Of a stretch of DNA of 64,000 nucleotides, positions 26,419 to 33,889 are shown one piece after another. Made by a program: the position numbers and the translations under genes. Under the pieces are notes generated by a model, which saw only the letters and a list, made by a program, of their open reading frames with translations, did no database searches and was not told the origin of the DNA. Source of the stretch: DASXRA01 sp036502575 (GTDB lineage: Bacteria > Actinomycetota > Actinomycetes > Mycobacteriales > Jatrophihabitantaceae); contig DASXYL010000081.1 in NCBI GenBank assembly GCA_036502575.1, positions 1-64,000 on the forward strand. Reading direction: 5' to 3'. How positions within the stretch are numbered: position 1 is the stretch's first letter; every line of letters starts with the position of its first letter.

Positions 26419-26583
26419 TCAGCCTGCCAGGTCACACGTCGCGCCGACGCAGGCCTTGGCCGCCAGCACCGGCGTACGCCGGGGTACGGCCAGCGTGCCG
26501 GCGCGGATCATTCCCGTTGAGTACTCGCTAGCTACGACGTCCGGGTAGCGGATCCGGTTGAGTGGTAGGGCTGCGGCGGTCAT
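26419..26583 (-). pseudogene. ABC-2 type permease reduced to 54 codons
   Basis: The product begins MTAAALPLNRIRYPDVVASE, which resembles the N-terminal tail of ABC-2 permeases. It continues without a gap into YSTGMIRAGTLAVPRRTPVLAAKACV, an internal motif of the same proteins (usually SGMIRATLAAVPRRxPVLxAKA), then ends. Most of the membrane segments are gone. The start still overlaps the upstream stop as ATGA. It cannot form a channel, so this is a remnant with at least two deletions. Confidence 0.6.
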
Positions 26584-26822
26584 GACCGGATGCCTTTCGA
26601 ATTGGCCCGACGGGGGCGGCGTAGCCATACGATCGACGCGACGAGGACGAGTAGGCCGGGACCCACGTGCACGGCGAGAACGCCGGCCAGCGACGGTCCG
26701 CCCCAGTCCTTCTCGTAGGACGACGGATCGTGGAAGTCGATGACGAAGAACTCGCCGATGCCACGCAACACCAGGTAGATGCCAAGTACAGCCAAGCTGA
26801 GTTGCCCGATTCGCCGCTTCAT
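26580..26822 (-). CDS. small two-helix membrane protein
   Basis: An 80-residue protein with hydrophobic segments at about 9-28 (LSLAVLGIYLVLRGIGEFFV) and 44-68 (GVLAVHVGPGLLVLVASIVWL) and a basic C-terminus. It is unrecognised. Its start overlaps the ATPase-remnant stop (ATGA) and its stop overlaps the permease-remnant start (ATGA), so it was translated in one coupled operon with them. It looks intact, unlike its neighbours. Confidence 0.6.
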   Translation of the reverse strand: MKRRIGQLSLAVLGIYLVLRGIGEFFVIDFHDPSSYEKDWGGPSLAGVLAVHVGPGLLVLVASIVWLRRPRRANSKGIRS

Positions 26823-27055
26823 CGTCGGGCTCCGTCGTACTCGACGCTGTCATGGGTCAGCTGCCTGAACGCGTCCTCGAGCGAGGCGCGCTGGGGGGGC
26901 AGCTCGTAGAGCACCAGGCCCCGCGCCGCGGCCAGCTCGGCGATGCGTCGAGCGTCCGGGCCAGTCACGATCAGCGCACTCAGCGCGTCGACGGCGAGCT
27001 GCCTGCCGTACCGCCTGGAGAGGTCGTGCGCCTCGATGGATGTCGATTCCGTCAT
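26819..27055 (-). pseudogene. ABC-2 ATPase with in-frame deletion of the catalytic core
   Basis: The 78-codon frame starts like an ABC ATPase (IEAHDLSRRYGRQLAVDALS) and jumps directly to the normal C-terminal segment (TGPDARRIAELAAARG, then ELPPQRASLEDAFRQLT). Walker A, Q-loop, signature, Walker B and H-loop are all absent; about 200 residues have been lost without breaking the frame. ATG 27055 is the natural start; an upstream GTG extension has no homology. Confidence 0.75.
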
Positions 27056-27151
27056 AGCGTCAATGCTGGTTTCGCGGGCCGACGATCTCGATGGCGCCAG
27101 CACGGGTCTTCGTGGTGGGGCAAACCGAACCACGGGAGGTCCCGCCTAGGT

Positions 27152-27203
27152 TGATCAACAGCCCGCTGGGTGGCGATATCGCATGCACCCGGGCTGTTGA
27201 TCA
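27152..27203. repeat. 14-bp inverted repeat between the exporter remnant and nadD
   Basis: TGATCAACAGCCCG (27152-27165) is exactly complementary to 27190-27203, with a 24-base inner region that is itself partly palindromic (GCGATATCGC). The flanking genes are divergent, so it is not a simple terminator. It may be an operator or a REP-like element. Confidence 0.6.
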
Positions 27204-27272
27204 TGGGAACTGCGTCACGCTGAGGCCGAGACTTCAGGGGTTTGCGGCCCGACAGTACGTAGGATCACGCGT

Positions 27273-27875
27273 GTGTCGGCGCGACGAGTCGGGATCATGG
27301 GCGGGACGTTCGACCCGATCCACCACGGCCACCTGGTCGCGGCCAGCGAGGTCGCCGACCAGTTCGCCCTGGACGAGGTGATCTTCGTCCCGACCGGGGA
27401 GCCGTACCAGAAGTCTGAGCGCGAGGTCAGCCCGGCTGAGCATCGCTATCTCATGGCGGTGATCGCGACGGCGTCGAACCCGAGGTTCTGGGTCAGCCGG
27501 GTCGACATCGACCGTCCTGGACCGACCTACACGATCGACACGATCCGCGATATCGCCGGGCTGCGCCCGGGAGCCGACCTGTTCTTCATCACCGGCGCCG
27601 ACGCGCTCTCCCAGATCCTGACCTGGCACGACCACGACGAGGCGCTGCACCTGGCCCGGTTCATCGGCGTCACTCGTCCGGGCTACGAGCTGTCCGACGC
27701 GCACCTGCCGCATGACGCGGTGACCCTGGTCGACGTGCCCGCCATGGCCATCTCGTCGAGCGCGGTGCGGGCCCGGGTGCAGGCCGGGCACCCGGTCTGG
27801 TACCTCGTGCCCGACGGTGTCGTCCAGTACATCGCGAAACACCGTCTCTACGTGGACGTAAGCTCGCCCACGTGA
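27273..27875 (+). CDS. nadD: nicotinate-nucleotide adenylyltransferase
   Basis: A 200-residue enzyme of NAD synthesis (nicotinate mononucleotide plus ATP). The nucleotidyltransferase motif GGTFDPIHHGHL is at 10-21 and the C-terminal ISSSAVRAR motif near 165. The start is GTG; TAGGAT lies seven bases upstream, close to the leaderless spacing. It overlaps rsfS by four bases (GTGA). Confidence 0.97.
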   Translation: MSARRVGIMGGTFDPIHHGHLVAASEVADQFALDEVIFVPTGEPYQKSEREVSPAEHRYLMAVIATASNPRFWVSRVDIDRPGPTYTIDTIRDIAGLRPGADLFFITGADALSQILTWHDHDEALHLARFIGVTRPGYELSDAHLPHDAVTLVDVPAMAISSSAVRARVQAGHPVWYLVPDGVVQYIAKHRLYVDVSSPT

Positions 27876-28237
27876 CCGCGACCGACACCGCCCGCGAGCT
27901 CGCCCTGGTAGCCGCCAACGCTGCCGCGGAGAAGCTCGCCACCGACATCGTGCTCATCGACGTCAGCGAACGGCTCGTCATCACCGACGTCTTCGTGATC
28001 GTGACCGGCAGCAACGAGCGCCAGGTCGACGCGATCGTGGACGCCGTGGAGGAGAAGCTGCGCCAGGCGGGCGTCAAACCCCTTCGGCGTGAAGGACGGC
28101 GCGACGGACGCTGGGTGCTCCTCGACTACGCCGACATCGTGGTGCACGTCCAGCACGCCGAGGAGCGGGTCTTCTACGGGCTCGAACGGCTCTGGAAGGA
28201 CTGCCCCATGATCGAGTTCGACCACAGTGACCGGTAA
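27872..28237 (+). CDS. rsfS: ribosome silencing factor RsfS
   Basis: A 121-residue DUF143/Iojap protein that binds L14 and blocks subunit joining during starvation. It shows DIVLIDVSERLVITDVFVIVTGSN, GRWVLLDYADIVVHVQ and the C-terminal FYGLERLWKD. It is coupled to nadD (4-base overlap) and to the next gene (11-base overlap), the usual actinobacterial trio. Confidence 0.97.
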   Translation: MTATDTARELALVAANAAAEKLATDIVLIDVSERLVITDVFVIVTGSNERQVDAIVDAVEEKLRQAGVKPLRREGRRDGRWVLLDYADIVVHVQHAEERVFYGLERLWKDCPMIEFDHSDR

Positions 28238-28892
28238 CCGATTGGTCACCCGGCGCCGGGTGCTGCTGTTGCGGCACGGTCGTACCGAGTGGAACGCGCA
28301 ACACCGCTTCCAGGGCCAGGCCGACCCGCCGTTGGACGACATCGGCCGGGCGCAGGCGTTCGAGGCCGCCGCGCTGGTCGCGGCGCTGCGGCCGGATCTG
28401 ATCGTGTCCTCCGACGCGCAGCGAGCGATGCAGACCGCGGCGCCGCTCGGGGAGGTCACCGGCCTGAAGGTGATCGCCGAGCCCCGATTCCGGGAACGGT
28501 CGCTGGGACACTGGGAAGGGCTCACCCGCGACGAGGTCGCCGAGCGGTACCCCGACGAGTACGCCGACTGGATCGCCGGCCGCGACGTCAGCCGGCGGGG
28601 AGGTGAGACCCGCGAACAGGTGGCCGAGCGCGCGTGCGCGGCGTTCGCCGCGATCCCGGACGAGACGCAGCTGGCCGTCATCGTCACGCACAGTGCTACC
28701 GCGATGGCCCTCTGTGCAGCATTGCTGGGGTTGCAACCCCGCGAGCCGGTGCTCGCCCCGTTGGCCAACTGCCACTGGTCCGAGCTGCGGCACGGGTCGA
28801 GATGGGAGCTGCGGGCGCACAACGTCGGCGCGCCCGGCCCGGTCATCCCGCGCCTGGATCTCGAAGAGGACGCACCCGACGCCGAGGCCTGA
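28227..28892 (+). CDS. histidine phosphatase, possibly glucosyl-3-phosphoglycerate phosphatase
   Basis: A 221-residue branch 1 histidine phosphatase with RHGRTEWN (catalytic His17), RFRERSLGHWEG (acid Glu) and VTHSATAM (His155). In mycobacteria the gene in this exact position after nadD-rsfS is gpgP, which dephosphorylates glucosyl-3-phosphoglycerate for methylglucose lipopolysaccharide. The assignment here rests on that gene order and is not certain; a general sugar-phosphate phosphatase is possible. Confidence 0.85.
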   Translation: MTGNRLVTRRRVLLLRHGRTEWNAQHRFQGQADPPLDDIGRAQAFEAAALVAALRPDLIVSSDAQRAMQTAAPLGEVTGLKVIAEPRFRERSLGHWEGLTRDEVAERYPDEYADWIAGRDVSRRGGETREQVAERACAAFAAIPDETQLAVIVTHSATAMALCAALLGLQPREPVLAPLANCHWSELRHGSRWELRAHNVGAPGPVIPRLDLEEDAPDAEA

Positions 28893-29352
28893 AGCCGGCG
28901 GGGGTCATGGCCCCCTCATGGCACCCCAGTGACATGGCACGTGTGACACGCTGCGGCGGTTGTGGCCCCGTTTGCACCCACCTACCGTTGGTGTCAGGTG
29001 CCCCCGCGTTCGGTGGCGACGGACGGCGGACGCGGGGCGTGCACCCAAACTTATCCGCCGGAGTGGGATTTCCGGACCACCCACTCGCTTCGCTTCGGGG
29101 TGGATCCGGAATCCCAACGCGACTTCGTCGCGTCCGCGTCGCGGCCGGCGGGCTCTTCGCGGGAGCGCACGCCACACATCCGGCCCGAATCGCATCTGCG
29201 CGGGCCCGCCACAGAACAGCGGGCCGCACGCAGACGCGAGCGCAAGCTCCCTCCGGTCGCGCGCGGGCCGGGCTCTTCGCGCGAGCGCTCATCGCGTTCG
29301 TGGTTGCGTTCGCCCCCGGTCGCGTCTCGCTGAATTGCTGGCGCTTGTCGCG
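28893..29352 (+). other. 460-base non-coding region with long hairpins
   Basis: No supportable gene, tRNA or rRNA is seen. An imperfect stem pairs 29063-29082 with 29097-29116 (GTGGGATTTCCGGACCACCC against its near-complement). A 20-base word CGGGCTCTTCGCGSGAGCGC occurs at 29149-29168 and 29269-29288, with one mismatch and exactly 120 bases apart. The leuS leader begins at the right edge. Confidence 0.6.
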
Positions 29353-29367
29353 TAGGATGCGGTTGTG
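29353..29367 (+). promoter_or_regulatory. -10 hexamer for a leaderless leuS leader transcript
   Basis: TAGGAT (29353-29358) is followed by six bases and the GTG of the leader peptide at 29365. The predicted transcript starts at the GTG. Confidence 0.55.
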
Positions 29368-29403
29368 CACATCCGAGAGCTGCTCCTTACCGGGCCGCGC
29401 TGA
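29365..29403 (+). CDS. leuS leader peptide with three consecutive Leu codons
   Basis: The 12-codon frame reads MHIRELLLTGPR. Leu codons CTG, CTC and CTT are at 29380-29388. The stop TGA (29401-29403) is inside the first hairpin of the leader. It begins at the predicted +1. Clustered codons for the amino acid charged by the downstream enzyme are the mark of ribosome-mediated attenuation. I infer that slow translation at low Leu-tRNA raises leuS expression. Confidence 0.65.
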   Translation: MHIRELLLTGPR

Positions 29404-29425
29404 CACTGGCACCACATCAGCGCGG
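29395..29425 (+). promoter_or_regulatory. leader hairpin overlapping the leader-peptide stop
   Basis: CCGCGCTGA (29395-29403) is exactly complementary to TCAGCGCGG (29417-29425) around a 13-base loop. A ribosome stalled on the Leu codons would cover its left arm. The right arm can instead form the small hairpin TCAGC-GCG-GCTGA (29417-29429). Confidence 0.6.
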
Positions 29426-29428
29426 CTG

Positions 29429-29466
29429 AGCCTCTGCGATCCTTTCGCGGGGGCTTTTCGTTTGCC
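29429..29466 (+). terminator. intrinsic terminator in the leuS leader
   Basis: AGCCTCTGCGA (29429-29439) pairs with TCGCGGGGGCT (29445-29455) over 11 positions, including two G-U pairs, with a five-base loop. It is followed by TTTCGTTT. This is the best intrinsic terminator in the window, and it lies between a promoter and leuS rather than after a gene. Confidence 0.7.
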
Positions 29467-29495
29467 CGGTAGACCCGCAGAGCAGGAGCAACCAG

Positions 29496-32369
29496 ATGAC
29501 CAGCCCATCGCAGCCGAATCGCGCCGACGCGGCTGACGACGTGCCGCCGTTCCGCTACAACGCCGAGCTGGCGGACAGCATCGAGACGTCCTGGCAGGAT
29601 CGCTGGGCCGCCGAGGGCACCTTCGACACGCCGAACCCCGTGGGTGATCTGCGCGCCGGCTTCGACCGGGTCGCCGAGCGTCCACCTGCGTTCGTGCTGG
29701 ACATGTTCCCGTACCCGTCCGGCGCGGGACTGCACGTCGGCCACCCGCTGGGCTACATCGGCACCGATGTGTACGCGCGCTACCTGCGGATGCGCGGCGA
29801 GAACGTGCTGCACACCATGGGCTTCGACGCGTTCGGCCTGCCGGCCGAGCAGTACGCGGTGCAGACCGGGCAGCACCCGCGCACCACGACGTACGCCAAC
29901 ATCGACGAGTTCCGCCGCCAGCTGCGCCGCCTGGGCATGGGCCACGACACCCGGCGCAGCATCGCGACGACCGATCCGGAGTACTACCGCTGGACGCAGT
30001 GGATCTTCGTCAAGATCTTCGAATCCTGGTACGACCGCGACGCCGAGAAGGCCCGGCCGATCACCGAGCTGATCACCGAGCTGGACGCCGACACCCGCCA
30101 CCCGGGCGAGGGAACCAACCCGTTCGGGCTGCCCTGGGCGCAGCTGAACGAGCTGCAGCGCCGCCAGGTCGTCGACAACCACCGGCTGGTGTACCGGTCC
30201 GAGGCGGTCGTCAACTGGTGCCCGGGCCTGGGCACCGTGCTGGCCGACGAGGAGGTCACCGCCGACGGGCGCAGCGAGCGCGGGAACTTCCCGGTGTTCC
30301 GCAAGCCCCTGTCGCAATGGATGATGCGCATCACCGCCTACGCCGACCGGCTGGTCCGCGACCTAGATCTGATCGACTGGCCGGACAACGTCCGGGCGAT
30401 GCAACGCAACTGGATCGGCCGCTCGAGCGGCGCGCACGTCCAGTTCGAGTCACCGGCCGGCTCGATCGAGGTGTTCACCACCCGGCCCGACACCCTGTTC
30501 GGCGCCACGTACCTGGTTCTGGCGCCCGAGCACCCACTGGTCGACTCGCTGACCGCCGAGGCCTGGCCGGCGCAGACCGGGCCGGCGTGGACCGGCGGCG
30601 GCGCCACCCCGGCCGAGGCAGTCACTGAATACCGCAAGGCGGTCGCCGGACGTTCCGAGCTGGATCGCCAGGCCGGCCCGGCCCGGGAGAAGACCGGCGT
30701 GTTCACCGGTTCCTTCGCGGTCAACCCCGCGAACGGCGCCGCCATCCCGGTCTTCGTCGCCGACTACGTGCTGATGGGTTACGGCACCGGGGCGATCATG
30801 GCGGTGCCCGGGCAGGACGAGCGCGACTGGGAGTTCGCCGAGACGTTCGAGCTGCCCATCGTCCGCACCGTGGCGCCCCCGGAGGACTTCGACGGCAAGG
30901 CGTACACCGGTGAGGGTCCCGCGATCAACTCAGGCTTCCTGGACGGCAAGGACATCGCCGAGGCGAAGTCGGCGATCATCGCCTGGCTGGAGGAGTACGG
31001 GCACGGGCGGGGAGCGATCACTTACCGGCTGCGCGACTGGCTGTTCTCGCGGCAGCGGTACTGGGGCGAGCCGTTCCCGATCGTGTACGACGAGGACGGC
31101 TTGCCAGTAGCGCTGCCCGATTCGATGCTGCCGCTGGAGCTGCCCGAGACGAACGACTTCTCACCGCGACTGTTCGCGGCCGACGACGCGGACTCCGAAC
31201 CCGAGCCGCCGCTGGGCCGGCTGACCGACTGGGTGAACGTCACCCTCGACCTGGGCGATGGCCCGAAGCGCTACCGGCGTGAGACGAACACCATGCCCAA
31301 CTGGGCCGGCTCGTGCTGGTACGAGCTGCGCTACCTGGACCCGCACAACAACGAGGCGCTGGTCGACCCCGAAATCGAGCAGTACTGGATGGGTCCGACG
31401 GCGCAGCGCCCGGCCGGCGGTGTCGGCCTGTACGTCGGGGGAGTCGAGCACGCCGTCTTGCACCTGCTGTACGCGCGGTTCTGGCACAAGGTGCTGTTCG
31501 ACCTGGGCTACTTGAGTAGCGCCGAGCCGTATCACCGGCTGATCAACCAGGGCTACCTTCAGCTGCCCGCCTACACCAACGCGAACGGCTTCTACGTCGA
31601 GGCGTCCGGGGTCGAGGAACGTGATGGTGAGTTCTTCTTCGACGGCGAGCGGGTTCGGCAGGAGTTCGGCAAGATCGGCAAGAGCCTGAAGAACGTGATC
31701 ACGCCTGACCAGTTCATCGCCGACTACGGCACCGACACCTTCCGCCTGTTCGAGATGTTCGGTGGGCCGCTGGAGCAGTCGCGCCCCTGGGACGCGAAGG
31801 CGATCGTCGGCCCGTACCGGCTGCTGCAACGGGTGTGGCGGGTGGTTGTCGACGAGGCGTCCGGCCGGACGCACATTAGTGACCCCGGTACCACGCCCGA
31901 TGAGCTGAATCGCCTGCTGCACAAGACGATTCATGCCGTCCGCGAGGGCTACGAGACGCTGCGGTTCAACACGTCGATCGCGCGAATCACCGAGTTGAAC
32001 AACGCGATCGTCGCGGCCTACCCGTCCGGCGGCGCGCCGCGTCCGGTGGCCGAGTCGCTGGTGCTGATGCTGGCGCCGCTGTCCCCGCACATCGCCGAGG
32101 AGCTGTGGTCACGGCTGGGCCATGACCAGTCGCTGACGTGGACCCCGTTCCCGGTCGCCGATCCGGCGCTGCTGGTCGACGACACTGTCAACGTGCCGGT
32201 TCAGGTGAACGGCAAGGTGCGTTCGGTGATCTCGGTGCCGCCCGGCATCGACGCCGTGGCGATGGAAGCCGCCGCCCGGGCGGACGCCAAGGTCGTCGCG
32301 GCGCTGGACGGTCGCGAGGTCAAGCGGGTCATCACCGTGCCCGGGCGACTGGTCAACTTCGTCGTCTAA
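29496..32369 (+). CDS. leuS: leucyl-tRNA synthetase
   Basis: A 957-residue class I synthetase. The HIGH motif is HVGH at 80-83 in PYPSGAGLHVGHPLGY, and the KMSKS motif is KIGKS at 726-730. The CP1 editing domain lies between (TTRPDTLFGATY, VPGQDERDWEFA). The anticodon-binding domain includes LSPHIAEELW, and the end has VPVQVNGKVR. AGGAG lies seven bases before the ATG. Expression is probably controlled by the attenuator-like leader at 29353-29466. Confidence 0.98.
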   Translation: MTSPSQPNRADAADDVPPFRYNAELADSIETSWQDRWAAEGTFDTPNPVGDLRAGFDRVAERPPAFVLDMFPYPSGAGLHVGHPLGYIGTDVYARYLRMRGENVLHTMGFDAFGLPAEQYAVQTGQHPRTTTYANIDEFRRQLRRLGMGHDTRRSIATTDPEYYRWTQWIFVKIFESWYDRDAEKARPITELITELDADTRHPGEGTNPFGLPWAQLNELQRRQVVDNHRLVYRSEAVVNWCPGLGTVLADEEVTADGRSERGNFPVFRKPLSQWMMRITAYADRLVRDLDLIDWPDNVRAMQRNWIGRSSGAHVQFESPAGSIEVFTTRPDTLFGATYLVLAPEHPLVDSLTAEAWPAQTGPAWTGGGATPAEAVTEYRKAVAGRSELDRQAGPAREKTGVFTGSFAVNPANGAAIPVFVADYVLMGYGTGAIMAVPGQDERDWEFAETFELPIVRTVAPPEDFDGKAYTGEGPAINSGFLDGKDIAEAKSAIIAWLEEYGHGRGAITYRLRDWLFSRQRYWGEPFPIVYDEDGLPVALPDSMLPLELPETNDFSPRLFAADDADSEPEPPLGRLTDWVNVTLDLGDGPKRYRRETNTMPNWAGSCWYELRYLDPHNNEALVDPEIEQYWMGPTAQRPAGGVGLYVGGVEHAVLHLLYARFWHKVLFDLGYLSSAEPYHRLINQGYLQLPAYTNANGFYVEASGVEERDGEFFFDGERVRQEFGKIGKSLKNVITPDQFIADYGTDTFRLFEMFGGPLEQSRPWDAKAIVGPYRLLQRVWRVVVDEASGRTHISDPGTTPDELNRLLHKTIHAVREGYETLRFNTSIARITELNNAIVAAYPSGGAPRPVAESLVLMLAPLSPHIAEELWSRLGHDQSLTWTPFPVADPALLVDDTVNVPVQVNGKVRSVISVPPGIDAVAMEAAARADAKVVAALDGREVKRVITVPGRLVNFVV

Positions 32370-32577
32370 GGCAGGTTTCCGTCCGACTGCGAGTTCCTCG
32401 ACTCGAGCGAGGTCGAAGCCTTCGGGACGGCAGCCTAGGTCCTCACCCCAGCGGACACCCGGGTTCACCGCTGAGGCGTAATGCGGGTGGTTTCACGGGT
32501 TCGCGCCGGGCGGCCGTCGCCGTAGCGTCATCCTCCGCAGGTAGCCACAGGTAGCGCTGCGGGAGGAGAGGCGAGCC

Positions 32578-32994
32578 GTGACCCCCCTCGGCGCGTCCGA
32601 CGCACACGTCCCGCCGGCCCAAGGTGAGCACGAGGCAACCATGCCCAAGGCGGTGTTCCAGCACGAGGTCGCGCCCGCTCCCGCCGACCCGCCGCCGGCC
32701 CGCTTCCACACGCCGCACGTCCTCAACCTCGACGGGACGACCAGCACCCACTATCCGGACGGGACGCAGGATGTGCGCGCGCCGGACGGTCGATGCTGGC
32801 GCATCGCGCCGACCGGCAACATCGTCCATGCCTGGCAGGAACCGCCGATACCGCAGTGGCATCCGTCCGAGCCGGTCGCCGGGACACAGCCCGACGGCGG
32901 CACGGTGGTGTACCACCCGAACGGCAGCAAGGAGCTGTGGCGTGACGGCGTGCAGGCCGTGCGGTTCGACCCGGACGGTCGCCCGAGCTACTGA
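32578..32994 (+). CDS. hypothetical protein with DG-rich beta-hairpin repeats
   Basis: A 138-residue protein that I do not recognise. After a disordered Pro-rich start, residues about 50-138 contain short repeats such as HYPDGTQDVRAPDGR and VYHPNGSKELWRDGVQ, which resemble the repeated hairpins of TCP10-C or MORN-like segments. There is no signal peptide. The GTG at 32578 has GAGAGG six bases upstream; an ATG at 32641 is an alternative. It stands alone between leuS and degV. Confidence 0.7.
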   Translation: MTPLGASDAHVPPAQGEHEATMPKAVFQHEVAPAPADPPPARFHTPHVLNLDGTTSTHYPDGTQDVRAPDGRCWRIAPTGNIVHAWQEPPIPQWHPSEPVAGTQPDGGTVVYHPNGSKELWRDGVQAVRFDPDGRPSY

Positions 32995-33019
32995 CCAGGC
33001 CGGGCGACCGGTGGGGCGC

Positions 33020-33034
33020 TAATGTCGCGAGATG
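33020..33034 (+). promoter_or_regulatory. -10 hexamer of a leaderless degV transcript
   Basis: TAATGT (33020-33025) is followed by exactly six bases and the ATG at 33032. There is no ribosome-binding site. Confidence 0.55.
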
Positions 33035-33889
33035 GGATCGAGCGCGGCGCGGGTTGCGGTGGTCACGGACTCGACGGCGTACCTGCCGCCGGGGGTCGCT
33101 GACGAGTACGACGTCAGTGTCGTGCCGTTGCGCGTGACGATCGACGCCCGTACCGGAACAGACGGCATCGACGTATCACCGGCCGAGGTAACGCGGGCCC
33201 TTCGTGATCGCACCCCCGTCGCCACGTCGCGGCCGACGCCGGCGGAGTTCGCCGCCGTCTACCAGCGCGCCCTGGACGGCGGCGCCAGCAACGTCGTCTC
33301 GGTGCATCTGTCGGCGGCGCTGTCCGGCACGTGGGAGTCGGCCGTGCTCGCCGCTCAGGACTTCGACTACGGCACGGTTCGGGTCGTCGATTCGCGATCG
33401 ACCGTCATGGCGCTCGGCTTCGCCGTGCTCGCCGCCGCGCGGGCGGCCCGCGAGGGCAAGCCGGCGTCGGCAGTCCAGGACGCAGCAGTGTCCACAGTGG
33501 ACAGCACCCGCACGTTCTTCTACGTCGACACCCTCGAGTACCTCCGTCGTGGCGGCCGTATCGGGGCCGGCGCGGCGTTGCTGGCCACGTCGCTCTCGGT
33601 CAAGCCATTGCTGCACGTCCTGGACGGCCAGATCGTCCCGCTGGAGAAGGTACGGACGTCGGCGAAGGCCATCGCGCGACTCGTCCAGCTGACCGTCGCC
33701 GCCGCCGGAACCGGGCCCGCCGACGTGGCCGTGCATCATCTCGACGCGCCGGAACGGGCGGCGGAGGTCGCGGCTCGATTGCGCGCCGAGGTGCCTGGGC
33801 TGGGCGAGTTGCACACGTCCGAGGTCGGTGCGGTGATCGGCGCGCACATCGGCCCCGGTGTGCTGGGCACGGTGGTGGTGCGGCGCTAG
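33032..33889 (+). CDS. DegV-family fatty-acid-binding protein
   Basis: A 285-residue DegV protein (FakB-like fold) that binds a fatty acid and, in Firmicutes, presents it to a kinase. Motifs: VAVVTDSTAYLPP, TSRPTPAEF, SGTWESA, VDSRSTVMALG, YLRRGGRIG and the C-terminal GAVIGAHIGPG. No fatty acid kinase gene is adjacent. The gene's last four bases overlap the convergent membrane-protein gene. Confidence 0.93.
   Translation: MGSSAARVAVVTDSTAYLPPGVADEYDVSVVPLRVTIDARTGTDGIDVSPAEVTRALRDRTPVATSRPTPAEFAAVYQRALDGGASNVVSVHLSAALSGTWESAVLAAQDFDYGTVRVVDSRSTVMALGFAVLAAARAAREGKPASAVQDAAVSTVDSTRTFFYVDTLEYLRRGGRIGAGAALLATSLSVKPLLHVLDGQIVPLEKVRTSAKAIARLVQLTVAAAGTGPADVAVHHLDAPERAAEVAARLRAEVPGLGELHTSEVGAVIGAHIGPGVLGTVVVRR

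Noticed and set aside
24000..26531. 843-codon plus-strand frame opposite the two-component system
   Set aside because: It mirrors the kinase, regulator and DUF1707 genes and is made of low-complexity Arg/Gly/His-rich sequence.
28893..29352. Search for a tRNA in the gap before leuS
   Set aside because: No GTTCRA-type T-loop with matching acceptor stem was found.
29404..29416. T-box-like word TGGCACC in the leuS leader
   Set aside because: The rest of the T-box consensus and a specifier loop are missing, and TGGC would pair with a G discriminator whereas tRNA-Leu normally has A.
29357..29536. Alternative 59-codon frame starting MRLCTSESC over the leuS leader
   Set aside because: It runs through the terminator and into leuS without homology; the 12-codon Leu-rich frame fits the promoter spacing better.
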